64,000 nt of DNA from Microbispora siamensis (GTDB lineage Bacteria; Actinomycetota; Actinomycetes; Streptosporangiales; Streptosporangiaceae). A model generated the notes under the pieces. It had not been told where the DNA came from. It saw only the letters and a program-made list of their open reading frames with translations, and did not search any database. The position numbers and the translations under genes were made by a program. This document shows, piece by piece, positions 22,035 through 33,123 of the stretch (the stretch's first letter is position 1; every line of letters begins with the position of its first letter). The stretch spans positions 1 through 64,000 of the forward strand of contig NZ_BOOF01000002.1 in assembly GCF_016863095.1 (NCBI RefSeq), in the 5' to 3' direction.

Positions 22035-22688
22035 TCAGAGCGGGACGGCGGACAACCGGGCCTTGAGCGCGGCTGCGGCGGCGCCGGGGTCGTCGGCCTC
22101 GGTCACGGCCCGGACGACCACGGCGCGGCGCACGCCGTGCGCCATCACCTCGTCGAGGTTGCCCAGGTCGATGCCGCCGATGCCGAACCACGGCCGGTCG
22201 GCGCCCAGGCGCGCGGCGTGCTCGAGCAGCGCGGGGCCGGGCGCCGGGCGGCCGGGCTTGGTGGGCGTGGGCCAGATCGGCCCGCAGCAGAAGTAGTCCA
22301 CCCCCGGCTCCACGGCGGCGGCCGACGCCTCGGCCGCCGAGTGCGTGGACCTGCCGATGAGGACATCGGGACCGAGGATCTCCCGGGCCACCGGGACCGG
22401 GAGATCGTCCTGGCCGAGGTGCAGGATGTCGGGCCGGGCGGCGTAGGCCACGTCCGCCCGGTCGTTGACCGCCAGCAGCGCGCCGTGCCTGTCGCAGGCC
22501 GCGCGGAAGACCTCGAGCAGGTCCAGCTCCTCGCGCGCCTCCAGGCCCTTCTCCCTGAGCTGGACGATGTCCACCCCGCCGGACAGGACCGCGTCGAGGA
22601 ACTTCTCCAGGTCGCCGCGGTCCCTTCTGCCGTCAGTGCAGAGGTAGAGCCTGGCCTGCGCGAGCCGCTGTCGCCGGATGTCGTTCAC
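22035..22688 (-). CDS. thiE: Thiamine-phosphate synthase
   Basis: Joins the pyrimidine (HMP-PP) and thiazole phosphate halves of thiamine. The 217-residue TIM barrel has [87 protein letters not shown] and WFGIGGID, all ThiE blocks. The GTG start lies 6 nt behind a CATTGT box without a ribosome-binding site. It stands apart from the thiOSG operon 2.5 kb away; thiC and thiD are not in the window. Confidence 0.94.
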   Translation of the reverse strand: MNDIRRQRLAQARLYLCTDGRRDRGDLEKFLDAVLSGGVDIVQLREKGLEAREELDLLEVFRAACDRHGALLAVNDRADVAYAARPDILHLGQDDLPVPVAREILGPDVLIGRSTHSAAEASAAAVEPGVDYFCCGPIWPTPTKPGRPAPGPALLEHAARLGADRPWFGIGGIDLGNLDEVMAHGVRRAVVVRAVTEADDPGAAAAALKARLSAVPL

Positions 22689-22716
22689 CCGACCACAATG
22701 CCATGCGGCGGTACGG

Positions 22717-23091
22717 TCAGAAGCCGAGGGCCTGGGCCCTGCGCTTGACCTCGGTGTGCCGGCCCTTCACGATCGCGTCGATCGGGGACCCCGGCAGCGA
22801 GTCGTCCGGGGTGAACAGCCACCGGATCGACTCCACCTCGTCGTACCCGGCGTCGGACAGGACCGTGAGCGTGCCGGGCAGGCCCTTGAGCACCTCGCCG
22901 TCCGCGATGAACACCGCCGGGATCTGCGGCTCGCCGCCGCCCCGCCGGACGCCGACGAGCTTCTTGTCCTTCAGGAGTTGCTTGGCGCGGCCGACGCTGA
23001 GTCCCAGCTTCTCGGCGGCTTCCGAGAGGGGGAGCCACTCCCCTACGAGCTGGTCGGTCTCCCGGTCGATCTTCGCAACAGTAAGCGTCAC
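22717..23091 (-). CDS. Rv2175c family DNA-binding protein
   Basis: Small winged-HTH-like DNA-binding protein; the mycobacterial homologue is a substrate of the kinase PknL, encoded next to it. The 124-residue protein has [44 protein letters not shown], a MerR/excisionase-like helix-turn-helix and wing, then a C-terminal helical domain ([34 protein letters not shown]). The GTG at 23091 is preferred over a longer frame to 23172, because TAATGG lies 7 nt upstream and the extra residues look non-coding. A Ser/Thr kinase gene lies 4.4 kb away, so a kinase-substrate link is possible. Confidence 0.88.
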   Translation of the reverse strand: MTLTVAKIDRETDQLVGEWLPLSEAAEKLGLSVGRAKQLLKDKKLVGVRRGGGEPQIPAVFIADGEVLKGLPGTLTVLSDAGYDEVESIRWLFTPDDSLPGSPIDAIVKGRHTEVKRRAQALGF

Positions 23092-23134
23092 GGATCCACC
23101 ATTACCACAGGCGAGCTGCCAGGAAACACCTCGA

Positions 23135-24313
23135 TTACGCCATAATGCAGTCGCGGAGCGGCACGGCCGCATCGGCCACCCGCAGGGGGTCGAGCCGACG
23201 GCCGCTCTCGACGATCTTGCGGCCCTGCACCACGTCGCGCGGCCGGTCGACGGTGAGCACCGCGGCGAGCCGGTCGTCCGCCGTCAGCCAGCACACCGCC
23301 CACTTCGCGTCCCTGCGCGGATCGCCGCGCAGCACCATGCGGTCGCCGGCCTCCCGGTGACCGGCGAACTGCACCATGTGACCGAACTGCTCCGACCAGA
23401 AGTACGGCACGGGGTCGTAGACCGCCTCCTCCCCCAGCAGGGTGGCGGCGGCCGTGTCGGGGGCCTGGAGCGCGGTGTCCCAGTGCTCGACCCGCAGCCG
23501 GGTGCGGAACCTGCGCGACCACCAGTTCGCGCAGTCGCCCACCGCGACCACGTTGGGCAGCGACGTGCGCAGGTGCTCGTCGACCACCACCCCATTGTCG
23601 AGCCGGACCGCCGACCCCTTCAGCCAGTCGACGGCGGGGCGCACCCCGACACCGGTGACGACCACGTCGGCCGGCACCCGGGCGCCGGACATGAGCGTGA
23701 GGCCGTCGGCGTCCACGGTGCCGACCAGCGCGCCGAGGCGCAGCTCGACGCCCGCCCGGGCGTACCAGTCGGTGGTGTGGCTGCCCACGGCGGGCCCGAG
23801 CGCCACGGCGAGCGGGCTCTCCCCCGCCTCCACCACGGTCACCGTACAACCGGCTCTGGCCGCCGCGGTGGCGACCTCGGCGCCGATCCAGCCGGCCCCG
23901 ACGACGGCCACGCGGGCGCCGGGGACCAGCCGCTCGCGCAGCGCGAGCGCGTCCTCGATCGTGCGCAGCACGTGCTGGCGGCCCTCACCGCGCAGGCGGA
24001 TCGGCGTGGCGCCGGTGGCGATCACCAGGCCGTCGTACTCCAGCTCGCCCTCGGTCGTCTCCAGCACGCCGTCACGCAGGCCCTTGGCCGCCGTGCCGAG
24101 GCACAGCCGTACGTCGAGGGCGTCGAGGTCGGAGTCGACCACGGTGGAGTCGGTCTCTCCGAGCAGCACCGCCTTCGACAGCGGCGGCCGGTCATAGGGG
24201 CGATGGTGTTCCTCGCCGATGAGCGTGATGCGTCCGGTGAACCCACGGAACCTCAACGCCTCGATGCTTCGCACGCCGGCCAGGCCGGCACCCACCACCA
24301 CGACGTGATCCAC
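23135..24313 (-). CDS. FAD-dependent pyridine nucleotide-disulphide / ferredoxin reductase family protein
   Basis: NAD(P)H-dependent flavoprotein, probably passing electrons to a ferredoxin or similar carrier. The 392-residue protein has an N-terminal FAD Rossmann motif VVVVGAGLAGVRSIEALR, RPYDRPPLSKAVL, the second Rossmann VAVVGAGWIGAEVATAAARAG for NAD(P), the FAD-binding VVAVGDCANWWS and a C-terminal reductase domain (EHWDTALQAPDTAAATLLG, PYFWSEQFG). No redox-active CxxxxC is present, which fits the ferredoxin-reductase (Reductase_C) class. The GTG at 24313 was chosen because TATGGT is 6 nt upstream. No partner ferredoxin or P450 is adjacent. Confidence 0.88.
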   Translation of the reverse strand: MDHVVVVGAGLAGVRSIEALRFRGFTGRITLIGEEHHRPYDRPPLSKAVLLGETDSTVVDSDLDALDVRLCLGTAAKGLRDGVLETTEGELEYDGLVIATGATPIRLRGEGRQHVLRTIEDALALRERLVPGARVAVVGAGWIGAEVATAAARAGCTVTVVEAGESPLAVALGPAVGSHTTDWYARAGVELRLGALVGTVDADGLTLMSGARVPADVVVTGVGVRPAVDWLKGSAVRLDNGVVVDEHLRTSLPNVVAVGDCANWWSRRFRTRLRVEHWDTALQAPDTAAATLLGEEAVYDPVPYFWSEQFGHMVQFAGHREAGDRMVLRGDPRRDAKWAVCWLTADDRLAAVLTVDRPRDVVQGRKIVESGRRLDPLRVADAAVPLRDCIMA

Positions 24314-24335
24314 AGCTTGACCATAGATTGTCAAC

Positions 24336-24359
24336 GGGGGCCCTGGCCAACGGGCCCCC
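24336..24359 (-). terminator. Hairpin after the DHFR-like gene
   Basis: GGGGGCCC (24336-24343) pairs with GGGCCCCC (24352-24359) around an 8-nt loop, about 65 nt past the stop of the DHFR-like gene and just before the flavoprotein start. It probably separates the two minus-strand units. Confidence 0.5.
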
Positions 24360-24424
24360 CATAACGAGTTGGGCAATTGACGCGCACTTCCGCGGGGGCC
24401 CACGTTGTGAAGCCGGCCGCGTCG

Positions 24425-24967
24425 TCACCTCACCACGCGCATCCAGATGTTCGTCGCGTGCGGCACGTGCGTGACGCCGGTCCTTTCGAGCCGCACGCGG
24501 GCCCCGCCGGCGCGGGAGAACAGCCGGACGCCGTCGCCGAGCATGACCGGCGCCACGCACACGAGGATCTCGTCGAGCAGGCCCGCGTCGAGACACTGCG
24601 CGGCGACGTCGGCCCCCAGCACGTTGACGTACTTGTCCCCGGCGGCCGACTTGGCCGCCGCGACGGCGGCGCCGAGGTCCGTCACGAAGGTCACGCCGGG
24701 CACCGGCGCGGCCGGGACGTCGTGGGTGAGCACGAACTGCGGCCCGCTCCACCCGCCGCCGAACGGCTCACCCTCCTGCGGGGTGTCCCGGTACGGGTCG
24801 TCCCCGCGGAAGGTGCGGTTGCCGACGAGCAGCGCGCCGACGTCGCCAATGAGCTCGTCCACGGTCGGGTTGGGCCCGAGGTGTTCGGTCAGCCAGGACA
24901 TGTCGCCGCCCGGCCCCGCGATGAAGCCGTCCAGGGACATGGTGGCCGAGTACAGCATCGTGGCCAT
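24425..24967 (-). CDS. Dihydrofolate reductase / RibD C-terminal-like reductase
   Basis: Belongs to the YyaP/YwjB-type group of DHFR-fold proteins; the substrate is not known for most members. The 180-residue protein has YSATMSLDGFIAGPGGDMSWLTEH, a region like the NADPH/substrate loop, GALLVGNRTFRGDDPY, FVLTHDVP and KYVNVLGADVAAQCLDAGLLDEILVCVAPVMLGDGVRLF, the hallmark of the RibD C-terminal fold. The ATG at 24967 has GGAGG 6 nt upstream. It is unlikely to be the housekeeping folate enzyme, which is shorter and has a different core. Confidence 0.85.
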   Translation of the reverse strand: MATMLYSATMSLDGFIAGPGGDMSWLTEHLGPNPTVDELIGDVGALLVGNRTFRGDDPYRDTPQEGEPFGGGWSGPQFVLTHDVPAAPVPGVTFVTDLGAAVAAAKSAAGDKYVNVLGADVAAQCLDAGLLDEILVCVAPVMLGDGVRLFSRAGGARVRLERTGVTHVPHATNIWMRVVR

Positions 24968-25086
24968 GGGATACCTCCGTCGAGTCGATCCGCGTCGGGC
25001 CATCATGCTCCGGCGGGAGGCCCCGAACCCGCCGATCCGGCGATCGGCCGTTTCGGGCGGCGTACTACCCTTGTGGGGGTAAGACG

Positions 25087-25174
25087 CGCGGGAGCCCGGC
25101 GGACCGGGCTGAGAGGAGAGCGTGCGGCTCTCGACCGCCCCGACCTGATCCGGGTAATGCCGGCGAAGGGAGCG
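25087..25174 (+). promoter_or_regulatory. TPP riboswitch (THI element)
   Basis: The two conserved arms are present: the pyrimidine-sensing arm with GGGCTGAGAGG (25107-25117) and the diphosphate arm CCTGATCCGGGTAATGCCGGCG (25144-25165), closed by a short GCGC/GCGC P1 pairing (25087-25090 with 25171-25174). GAAGGGAG at the 3' end is both riboswitch sequence and the thiO ribosome-binding site 6 nt before the GTG. Thiamine diphosphate would therefore repress translation directly. No separate terminator is visible. Confidence 0.95.
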
Positions 25175-25176
25175 CT

Positions 25177-27277
<2,101 letters not shown>

Positions 27278-27292
27278 ATCGCCACCAGCCGT

Positions 27293-27338
27293 CCTCCCCC
27301 GCCCCCATCCTGAGACGTCTTCGCGGGCGGGTGGGAGG
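27293..27338 (+). terminator. Candidate terminator after thiG
   Basis: CCTCCC and CCCGCCC (27293-27304) can pair with GGGCGGG and GGGAGG (27325-27338) across a loop of about 20 nt containing the GACGTC palindrome. It lies 16 nt past the thiG stop. No T-run follows, and the remaining 130 nt to the kinase start hold only its -10 box. Confidence 0.35.
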
Positions 27339-27475
27339 GCGCGCCATTCCTCGTCTGGTAAACCCGGTTTTCGGAATCGGCACGGCTTTTCGGACGGCGC
27401 GGGAGGCGGCCGAATAGGTCTCGGTTTGGGATTCGGGAACACGCCGGGCGGCAAATCACCCGTAAACTCTGGCGA

Positions 27476-29482
27476 GTGGACACGACGCTAACCGACCCGC
27501 TCGTGGGGCAGTTGCTCGACGGGCGCTACCGCGTCGAGTCCCGGATCGCCCGGGGTGGCATGGCCTCCGTATACCTGGCTCTGGACGTCCGGCTCGACCG
27601 CACGGTCGCCGTCAAGGTGATGCACCGCTCGCTGGCCGAGGACCCGCAGTTCGTGCGGCGGTTCATCGGCGAGGCCAAGTCGGTGGCCAGCCTCTCGCAC
27701 CCCAACATCGTGCAGGTCTTCGACCAGGGCACCGACGGGGCGCACGTCTACCTGTCGATGGAGTACGTCCCCGGGCGGACGCTCCGCGACGTCCTGCGCC
27801 GGCGCGGCCGTCTCCCGGCCCGCGAGGCGCTGGAGATGGTCATCCCGGTGCTCGCCGCCCTCGGCGCGGCCCACCAGGCCGGGCTCATCCACCGCGACGT
27901 CAAGCCCGAGAACGTGCTGCTCGCCGACGACGGCCGGGTGAAGGTCGTGGACTTCGGCCTGGCCCGCGCGATCGAGGCGACCAACCAGACCAAGACCGGC
28001 ATGATGATCGGCACGATCGGCTACATGTCGCCCGAGCAGGTCACGGCCGGCACGGCCGACGCCCGCAGCGACGTGTACGCCGCAGGGATCATGCTGTTCG
28101 AGCTGCTCACCGGGCGGCAGCCGTACGCGGGCGAGACGCCGATGTCGATCGCCTACCGGCACGTGCACGAGACCGTCCCCGCGCCGTCCTCGATCGTGCC
28201 CGACGTGCCGCCGCCGATCGACGCGCTCGTCGCCGCGGCCACCGACAAGGACCCCGCCGGGCGCCCGGCGGACGCGACGGCGATGCTGGTCGCCGCGGTC
28301 GAGATCCACCGTACGCTGCCGAAGACCGGGCACACCGGCGCGCACGCCGCCCCCCACGGGGCCCATGACAGCGGTGCCCACACCGGCGCCCACAGCGGCG
28401 TACGGACGGGCGCGCACCGGACCATCCCGCCTGCCGGAGGGGCCTCGTCGTTCGGCACCGCGCAGCACGCGCTCGCGGAGCCCGAGTCGCCGCTCGGCCG
28501 GACGATGATCCAGCCGCGCTCTGAGCTGCTGACGGGCCGGCCCGAGACGCGGCGGCGAGGACGCAGGATCAGGCCTGTGTGGTTCGTCGCCGCGCTGGCC
28601 CTCGTCATGGTGGCGGGCGTCACCTTCACCGGCTGGTGGTTCTCCCAGGGCCGCTACACGAAGGTCCCCGACCTGGTGAACAAGCCCGTCACGGTCGCCA
28701 GGCAGGAGGCGCAGCAGGCCGGTTTCGAGGTCAGGATCGGCGAGGCACGGTTCGACGACAAGGTGCCCAAGGACGTCGTCCTGGACACCGACCCGGGACT
28801 CGGCGCCGAGGTGGTCAAGGGCTCGGTGCTCACCCTCATCCCGTCGGCCGGCCCGGAGACGATCCCCGTGCCGAAGGTCGAGGGTTTCAGCCTGACGGAC
28901 GCGCGGGCGAAGATCGCCGAGGTCGGGCTGACCCCCGGGCGGGTGAGCAAGAGCGCGAGCGACACCATCCCCCGCGACCAGGTCATCCGTACCAACCCGC
29001 CGGTGGGCAAGCGCGTCAAGAAGGGCAGCACGGTCAACTTCGTCGTCAGCGCCGGGCTGCTGATGCCGGACGTCATGCAGATGATGCGCGACCAGGCGGA
29101 GAAGTTCCTGCGCGAGAAGGGCTTCAACGTCCAGATCGACGAGACCGTCGACGACGCCCCGCCGGGCACCGTGATCGCGCAGGACCCTCCCGGAGGCGCC
29201 GAGGTGGTGGCCGGGGCGACCGTCCACCTGACGGCCTCGCGCGGCCCGGACCAGGGCTTCCACTGGCCGTGGGAGACCGACCCCGCCGACCCCAGCCAGA
29301 GCCCGCCCGCCGTCGTCAACGTGCCCGACGTGATGTTCAAGTCCGTCAAGGACGCCGTGGTGGAGCTGAAGGCGGCCGGCTTCAAGGTCAACGTCCGCAA
29401 GCTGGTGGGCACGGACCGCGTCGTCGGCGAGAAGCCGCTCGGCCAGCAACCGCCGGGCACCACGATCACCATCTGGCACTGA
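27476..29482 (+). CDS. Transmembrane Ser/Thr protein kinase with four PASTA domains (PknB type)
   Basis: Hanks-type kinase sensing muropeptides or lipid II outside the membrane. Of 668 residues, about 17-280 form the kinase domain: Gly-loop ARGGMASVY, Lys47 in AVKVM, HRDVKPEN (138-145), DFG (158-160) and GTIGYMSPEQ. A linker of about 85 residues follows, rich in Gly-Ala-His repeats. One TM segment (near 366-387, VWFVAALALVMVAGVTF) leads to four PASTA repeats (KVPDLVNKP, PVPKVEGFS, MPDVMQMMR, NVPDVMFKS) ending at the C-terminus. The GTG lies 7 nt behind TAAACT with no ribosome-binding site. It occupies the place of a PASTA kinase gene in Streptomyces; its neighbour type Rv2175c is a kinase substrate in mycobacteria. 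Confidence 0.95.
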   Translation: MDTTLTDPLVGQLLDGRYRVESRIARGGMASVYLALDVRLDRTVAVKVMHRSLAEDPQFVRRFIGEAKSVASLSHPNIVQVFDQGTDGAHVYLSMEYVPGRTLRDVLRRRGRLPAREALEMVIPVLAALGAAHQAGLIHRDVKPENVLLADDGRVKVVDFGLARAIEATNQTKTGMMIGTIGYMSPEQVTAGTADARSDVYAAGIMLFELLTGRQPYAGETPMSIAYRHVHETVPAPSSIVPDVPPPIDALVAAATDKDPAGRPADATAMLVAAVEIHRTLPKTGHTGAHAAPHGAHDSGAHTGAHSGVRTGAHRTIPPAGGASSFGTAQHALAEPESPLGRTMIQPRSELLTGRPETRRRGRRIRPVWFVAALALVMVAGVTFTGWWFSQGRYTKVPDLVNKPVTVARQEAQQAGFEVRIGEARFDDKVPKDVVLDTDPGLGAEVVKGSVLTLIPSAGPETIPVPKVEGFSLTDARAKIAEVGLTPGRVSKSASDTIPRDQVIRTNPPVGKRVKKGSTVNFVVSAGLLMPDVMQMMRDQAEKFLREKGFNVQIDETVDDAPPGTVIAQDPPGGAEVVAGATVHLTASRGPDQGFHWPWETDPADPSQSPPAVVNVPDVMFKSVKDAVVELKAAGFKVNVRKLVGTDRVVGEKPLGQQPPGTTITIWH

Positions 29483-29547
29483 CGCCCAGGCCGGCCATTC
29501 CGACCGCGGCCGTCGCCACGCCGCTTCGATCCTGTCGACCAGCGGGC

Positions 29548-29564
29548 GGCCCCAGCCCGGGGCC
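29548..29564. terminator. Hairpin between convergent kinase and allantoicase genes
   Basis: GGCCCC (29548-29553) pairs with GGGGCC (29559-29564) over a 5-nt loop in the 142-nt convergent gap. It could act on either strand. There is no T-run. Confidence 0.35.
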
Positions 29565-29624
29565 GGCCTCGGCCAGTCTGTCGACGGCACTCCATGATCG
29601 TCAAGTCCGCCGTAACGACAGGGC

Positions 29625-30590
29625 TCAGGGGGTGAGGGTGCCGAGGAGGCGGAGGCGGGCGAGGCCGCCGTCGGGGTAGATGTCGAGCCGGGCATGGGTG
29701 ATGCGGCGGTCGTCGTCGAGACGGAAGCGGTGACGGGTGTCGGGCTGCAGGCGTGTCCTGGGCAGCAGCGGGAACCAGGCGTCCGCGTCCTCCAGTGGCG
29801 TCCGGTCCGCGTCGATGCCCTTCAGGGACGCCCAGCCGGGGGCGTTGAACACCAGGTTGGTCGTGTCGATCTCGGCGACGGCCACCCGGCCGGGCCCGGC
29901 CAGGGCGACGACGAGCCAGTCGTTGCCGCCGTCGCGGCGGCGGGCGGTCTCCCAGCCCTCGGCCTGGTTGCGGGCCAGGCCGGGCGCGAGGACGTTGTTC
30001 GGCGAGGAGTAGAACTCGTCGGAGCAGGCCGTCACCAGGCCGCCGTTCTCCAGCGCGGCGAGGTCGACGGTGAGTCCCTCCAGGAACGTCCGGTCGGGCA
30101 CGACCCGCCCGTGGACGCGCAGCCGCGCGACGCCGCCGTCGGGGAAGACGTTCAGCCGCACGTGGGTGAAGCGGCGGGGGTCGGTCACGGCGAACTCGTG
30201 GACCGCGTCGCCCTTCAGCGGGCTCTTCGGCACGATCTCCACCCAGCCGTCCAGCTCGTCCGGCGCGAGGTGGCCCTCGGCCGCGCAGGCCTCGACCGAC
30301 GCGTACGGCGGGTAGTTGCCGCGGAACCACGCGGTGTCCACGACCACGCCCCTGATGACTCCCGGCAGGCCGAGCCGCACGATCGCCCAGTCGTGGCCGG
30401 GCTCGCGCCGCCGCCGGGTCTCCCAGCCGTCGTAGACCTGGCCCTTGGCCCCGAAGGTGTGCGGCCGGAACTCGGCCGGTCCCGGCCTGATCAGGGCCTC
30501 CCGTTCGGCGAACGACTCGTCGTTGGCGGCCACGACCGACCCGCCGTACGTGCGCAGGGCGAGGTCGGGCAGGTGGGTGAAGCCGGTCAT
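29625..30590 (-). CDS. alc: Allantoicase
   Basis: Hydrolyses allantoate to ureidoglycolate and urea. The 321-residue protein is two repeats of the allantoicase jelly-roll: each has GWETRRR(R/D)xGxDW (near residues 55 and 215), an ASLKG/ASVEA segment and HxRLxxxPDGGxARLRxxG ([38 protein letters not shown]). It overlaps allB by 4 nt (ATGA) and is the last gene of the purine-catabolism operon. No ureidoglycolate lyase lies in the window. Confidence 0.94.
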   Translation of the reverse strand: MTGFTHLPDLALRTYGGSVVAANDESFAEREALIRPGPAEFRPHTFGAKGQVYDGWETRRRREPGHDWAIVRLGLPGVIRGVVVDTAWFRGNYPPYASVEACAAEGHLAPDELDGWVEIVPKSPLKGDAVHEFAVTDPRRFTHVRLNVFPDGGVARLRVHGRVVPDRTFLEGLTVDLAALENGGLVTACSDEFYSSPNNVLAPGLARNQAEGWETARRRDGGNDWLVVALAGPGRVAVAEIDTTNLVFNAPGWASLKGIDADRTPLEDADAWFPLLPRTRLQPDTRHRFRLDDDRRITHARLDIYPDGGLARLRLLGTLTP

Positions 30591-31900
30591 CGGGCCCTCC
30601 TCGTCAGCAGCCGGCCACGCGGCGTGGCGAGATCGACGGGCGTGCCGCGCAGCCAGGTGGTGCGCACGACGCCCGTCAGCCGCGCGCCGTGGTAGGGGGA
30701 CACCGGGTTGCGGTGGTGGAGCGCCGCGACGTCCACCGTGAACCCGGCGTCGGGGTCGAAGGCGACGAGGTCCGCGTCGTTGCCCACCCGGATCGCCCCC
30801 TTGTGGGGCAGGCCGGCGAGGCGGGCCGGTCCCTCGGCCATCCAGCGCGCCACGTCGGCAAGGCCGTAGCCCCTGGCGCGTGCGGCGGTCCACACGACGG
30901 GCAGGCCGACCTGGAGGGAGGAGATCCCGCCCCAGGCGGCGGCGAAGTCGGGCACCTTGAGGTCGGGCGTCGACGGGGAGTGATCGGAGACGATCCCCAT
31001 CAGCACGCCGTCGGCGAGCGCCCGCCACAGCGCGTCGCGGTTGGCGGCCTCCCGGATGGGCGGGCAGCACTTGTAGGCGGGCCCGGTGACCTGCTCGGCC
31101 GCCAGGGTCAGGTAGTGCGGGCAGGTCTCGGCGGTGACGCGCACTCCCGCCGCCCGGGCGGCGCGCAGCGGTTCGACGCAGGCGGCGGCCGACACGTGCA
31201 CGATGTGCGCCCGCGCGCCCGTCTCCGCCGCGAGGGCGATCACCTGCTCGACGGCCCGGCGCTCGGCCTCCTGCGGGCGCGACCGCAGGAAGTCGTCGTA
31301 CGCGGGACCGCCGGGCTCGGACAGAAACCCGGGGTCCTCGGCGTGCGCGATCAGCAGGCCGTCGAAGGCCGCCACCTCCGCCAGCGCGGCCCGCAGCCCG
31401 TCGCGGTCGAGCGCGGGGAACTCGTCGACCCCCGACGGGGACAGGAAGCACTTGACGCCCATCACGCCGGCCTCGTGCAGGGGCCGCAGGTCGGCGAGGT
31501 TGCCGGGGATCGCGCCGCCCCAGAAGCCGACGTCCACGTGGCACCGGCCCTCGGCGGCCTTCCGCTTGACCTCAAGCGCCGCCACGTCCACGGTCGGGGG
31601 CAGCGAGTTCAGCGGCATGTCGACGATCGTGGTCACGCCCCCGGCCGCCGCCGCCCTGGTGGCGGTCGCGAAGCCCTCCCAGTGGGTGCGGCCGGGCTCG
31701 TTGACGTGCACGTGGGAGTCGACCAGCCCGGGCAGCAGCGGCAGGTCGCCGAGGTCGGCGGACTCCTCCGCCGCGACCTTCTCCTCGTACCGGCGCAGGG
31801 CCGCGATCACGCCGCCGCGCACGGCGACGGCCAGCGGGCGCTCCCCCTCCGGGGTCACGGTCCGCCGGGACCTCACCACCAGGTCGTACGGTTCCCCCAC
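30587..31900 (-). CDS. allB: Allantoinase
   Basis: Opens the hydantoin ring of allantoin to allantoate. The 437-residue amidohydrolase has [19 protein letters not shown] (two metal His), the presumed carboxylated Lys in [25 protein letters not shown] and GIVSDHSPS with the catalytic Asp. The sequence is closer to allantoinase than to dihydroorotase or hydantoinase, and context agrees. The GTG has AGGAG 6 nt upstream. It starts 10 nt after the glycerate kinase gene and overlaps allantoicase. Confidence 0.94.
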   Translation of the reverse strand: MGEPYDLVVRSRRTVTPEGERPLAVAVRGGVIAALRRYEEKVAAEESADLGDLPLLPGLVDSHVHVNEPGRTHWEGFATATRAAAAGGVTTIVDMPLNSLPPTVDVAALEVKRKAAEGRCHVDVGFWGGAIPGNLADLRPLHEAGVMGVKCFLSPSGVDEFPALDRDGLRAALAEVAAFDGLLIAHAEDPGFLSEPGGPAYDDFLRSRPQEAERRAVEQVIALAAETGARAHIVHVSAAACVEPLRAARAAGVRVTAETCPHYLTLAAEQVTGPAYKCCPPIREAANRDALWRALADGVLMGIVSDHSPSTPDLKVPDFAAAWGGISSLQVGLPVVWTAARARGYGLADVARWMAEGPARLAGLPHKGAIRVGNDADLVAFDPDAGFTVDVAALHHRNPVSPYHGARLTGVVRTTWLRGTPVDLATPRGRLLTRRAR

Positions 31901-31910
31901 GCGCCACTCC

Positions 31911-33080
31911 TCATGTCATGAGATGTCCGGCGGCGATCCGCGCCGCCAGCCGCTCCAGCAGCGGCCCGGCCTCGGCCACGCAGCGGCTCACGTCGGGCTC
32001 GATGTCGGTCAGCGCGTACGCCGCCTCGATGCCGGCCGCCCTCAGCTCGTCGTCGCCGACGGTGCGCCGCCCGCAGACGGCCACGACCGGCACGCCGTGC
32101 TTGGCCGCGGCGGCGGCCACGCCCACCGGGGTCTTGCCGCGCAGGGTCTGCTCGTCGATCGAGCCCTCGCCCGTGATCACCAGCCGGGCACCCTCCACGT
32201 GCCGGTCGAACTCCACCAGATCCAGCAGGTAGCCGATGCCGGGCCGGATCTCCGCGTCGAGGAACGTCAGCGCGCCGAAGCCCACCCCGCCGGCGGCGCC
32301 CGCACCCGGCCGCCCGGCCACGCCCATCGCGCGCACGACGCCGTCGTGCTCGGCCGCGCCCGCCAGGCCGTGGGTGTGCGCGGCCACAGCCGCCAGCCGG
32401 GCGAGCCCGGCCTCCAGCACGGCCACGTCCTGCGGGCTCGCGCCCTTCTGCGGGCCGTACACCGCCGCCGCGCCGTACGGCCCGAGCAGCGGGTTGTCCA
32501 CGTCGCTCGCCACGATCACCTCGAACCCGCGCAGCAGGCCGGAGGCGTCGATCGTGTGCAGGTCGCGCAGCGCGGCCCCGCCCGGCGGCAGGTCGGCTCC
32601 GTGGGCGTCCAGCAGCCGTACGCCGAGGGCCTGGGCCATCCCCGCGCCGCCGTCGGTGCAGGCGCTGCCGCCCAGGCCGAGCACGATCCGCGTCGCGCCG
32701 TGCCGTACGGCGTGGGCGATCAGCTCGCCGGTGCCGCGGCTGGTGGCGGTCAGCGGCACCGGCTCGCCCGGCAGCCGGCGCAGGCCCGACGCCTCGGCCA
32801 GTTCGATCACCGCGACCCGCGCACCTGGCTCGTCGCGCACGGCGTAGCTCGCGGTGACCGGGTCGCCGGCCGGTCCGGTCACCTCCGTCTCGACCCGGGT
32901 GAAGCCGCTCGCCACGACCGCGTCCACGGTGCCGTCGCCGCCGTCGGCCACCGGCAGCTCGACGACCGGGACGTCCCCCGATCCCGGGAGACGCAGTCCG
33001 GCGGCCACGTGCGCGCCCACCTCGGGCGAGGTCAGCGACCCGCGGAACTTGTCCGGCGCGATGACGACGTGTCCTGTCAT
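31911..33080 (-). CDS. glxK: Glycerate 2-kinase
   Basis: Phosphorylates glycerate, the product of glyoxylate salvage from allantoin breakdown (glyoxylate to tartronate semialdehyde to glycerate). The protein opens with [25 protein letters not shown], a GlxK/GarK hallmark, and has [19 protein letters not shown]-type [25 protein letters not shown] and [22 protein letters not shown] used the ATG at 33080 (389 residues, AGGTGA 8 nt upstream). A longer frame starts at 33131 and overlaps the deaminase gene by 8 nt but lacks a ribosome-binding site. No glyoxylate carboligase or tartronate semialdehyde reductase gene is present here. Confidence 0.93.
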   Translation of the reverse strand: MTGHVVIAPDKFRGSLTSPEVGAHVAAGLRLPGSGDVPVVELPVADGGDGTVDAVVASGFTRVETEVTGPAGDPVTASYAVRDEPGARVAVIELAEASGLRRLPGEPVPLTATSRGTGELIAHAVRHGATRIVLGLGGSACTDGGAGMAQALGVRLLDAHGADLPPGGAALRDLHTIDASGLLRGFEVIVASDVDNPLLGPYGAAAVYGPQKGASPQDVAVLEAGLARLAAVAAHTHGLAGAAEHDGVVRAMGVAGRPGAGAAGGVGFGALTFLDAEIRPGIGYLLDLVEFDRHVEGARLVITGEGSIDEQTLRGKTPVGVAAAAAKHGVPVVAVCGRRTVGDDELRAAGIEAAYALTDIEPDVSRCVAEAGPLLERLAARIAAGHLMT

Positions 33081-33123
33081 GGTGCGGCTCACCTGTGGCC
33101 CTTCGATCGTGTCCGGGAACGCC

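Noticed and set aside
23092-23172. N-terminal extension of the Rv2175c-like protein
   Set aside because: The extra residues are Trp/Arg/Cys-rich and unlike the family; the GTG at 23091 is preceded by a -10 box.
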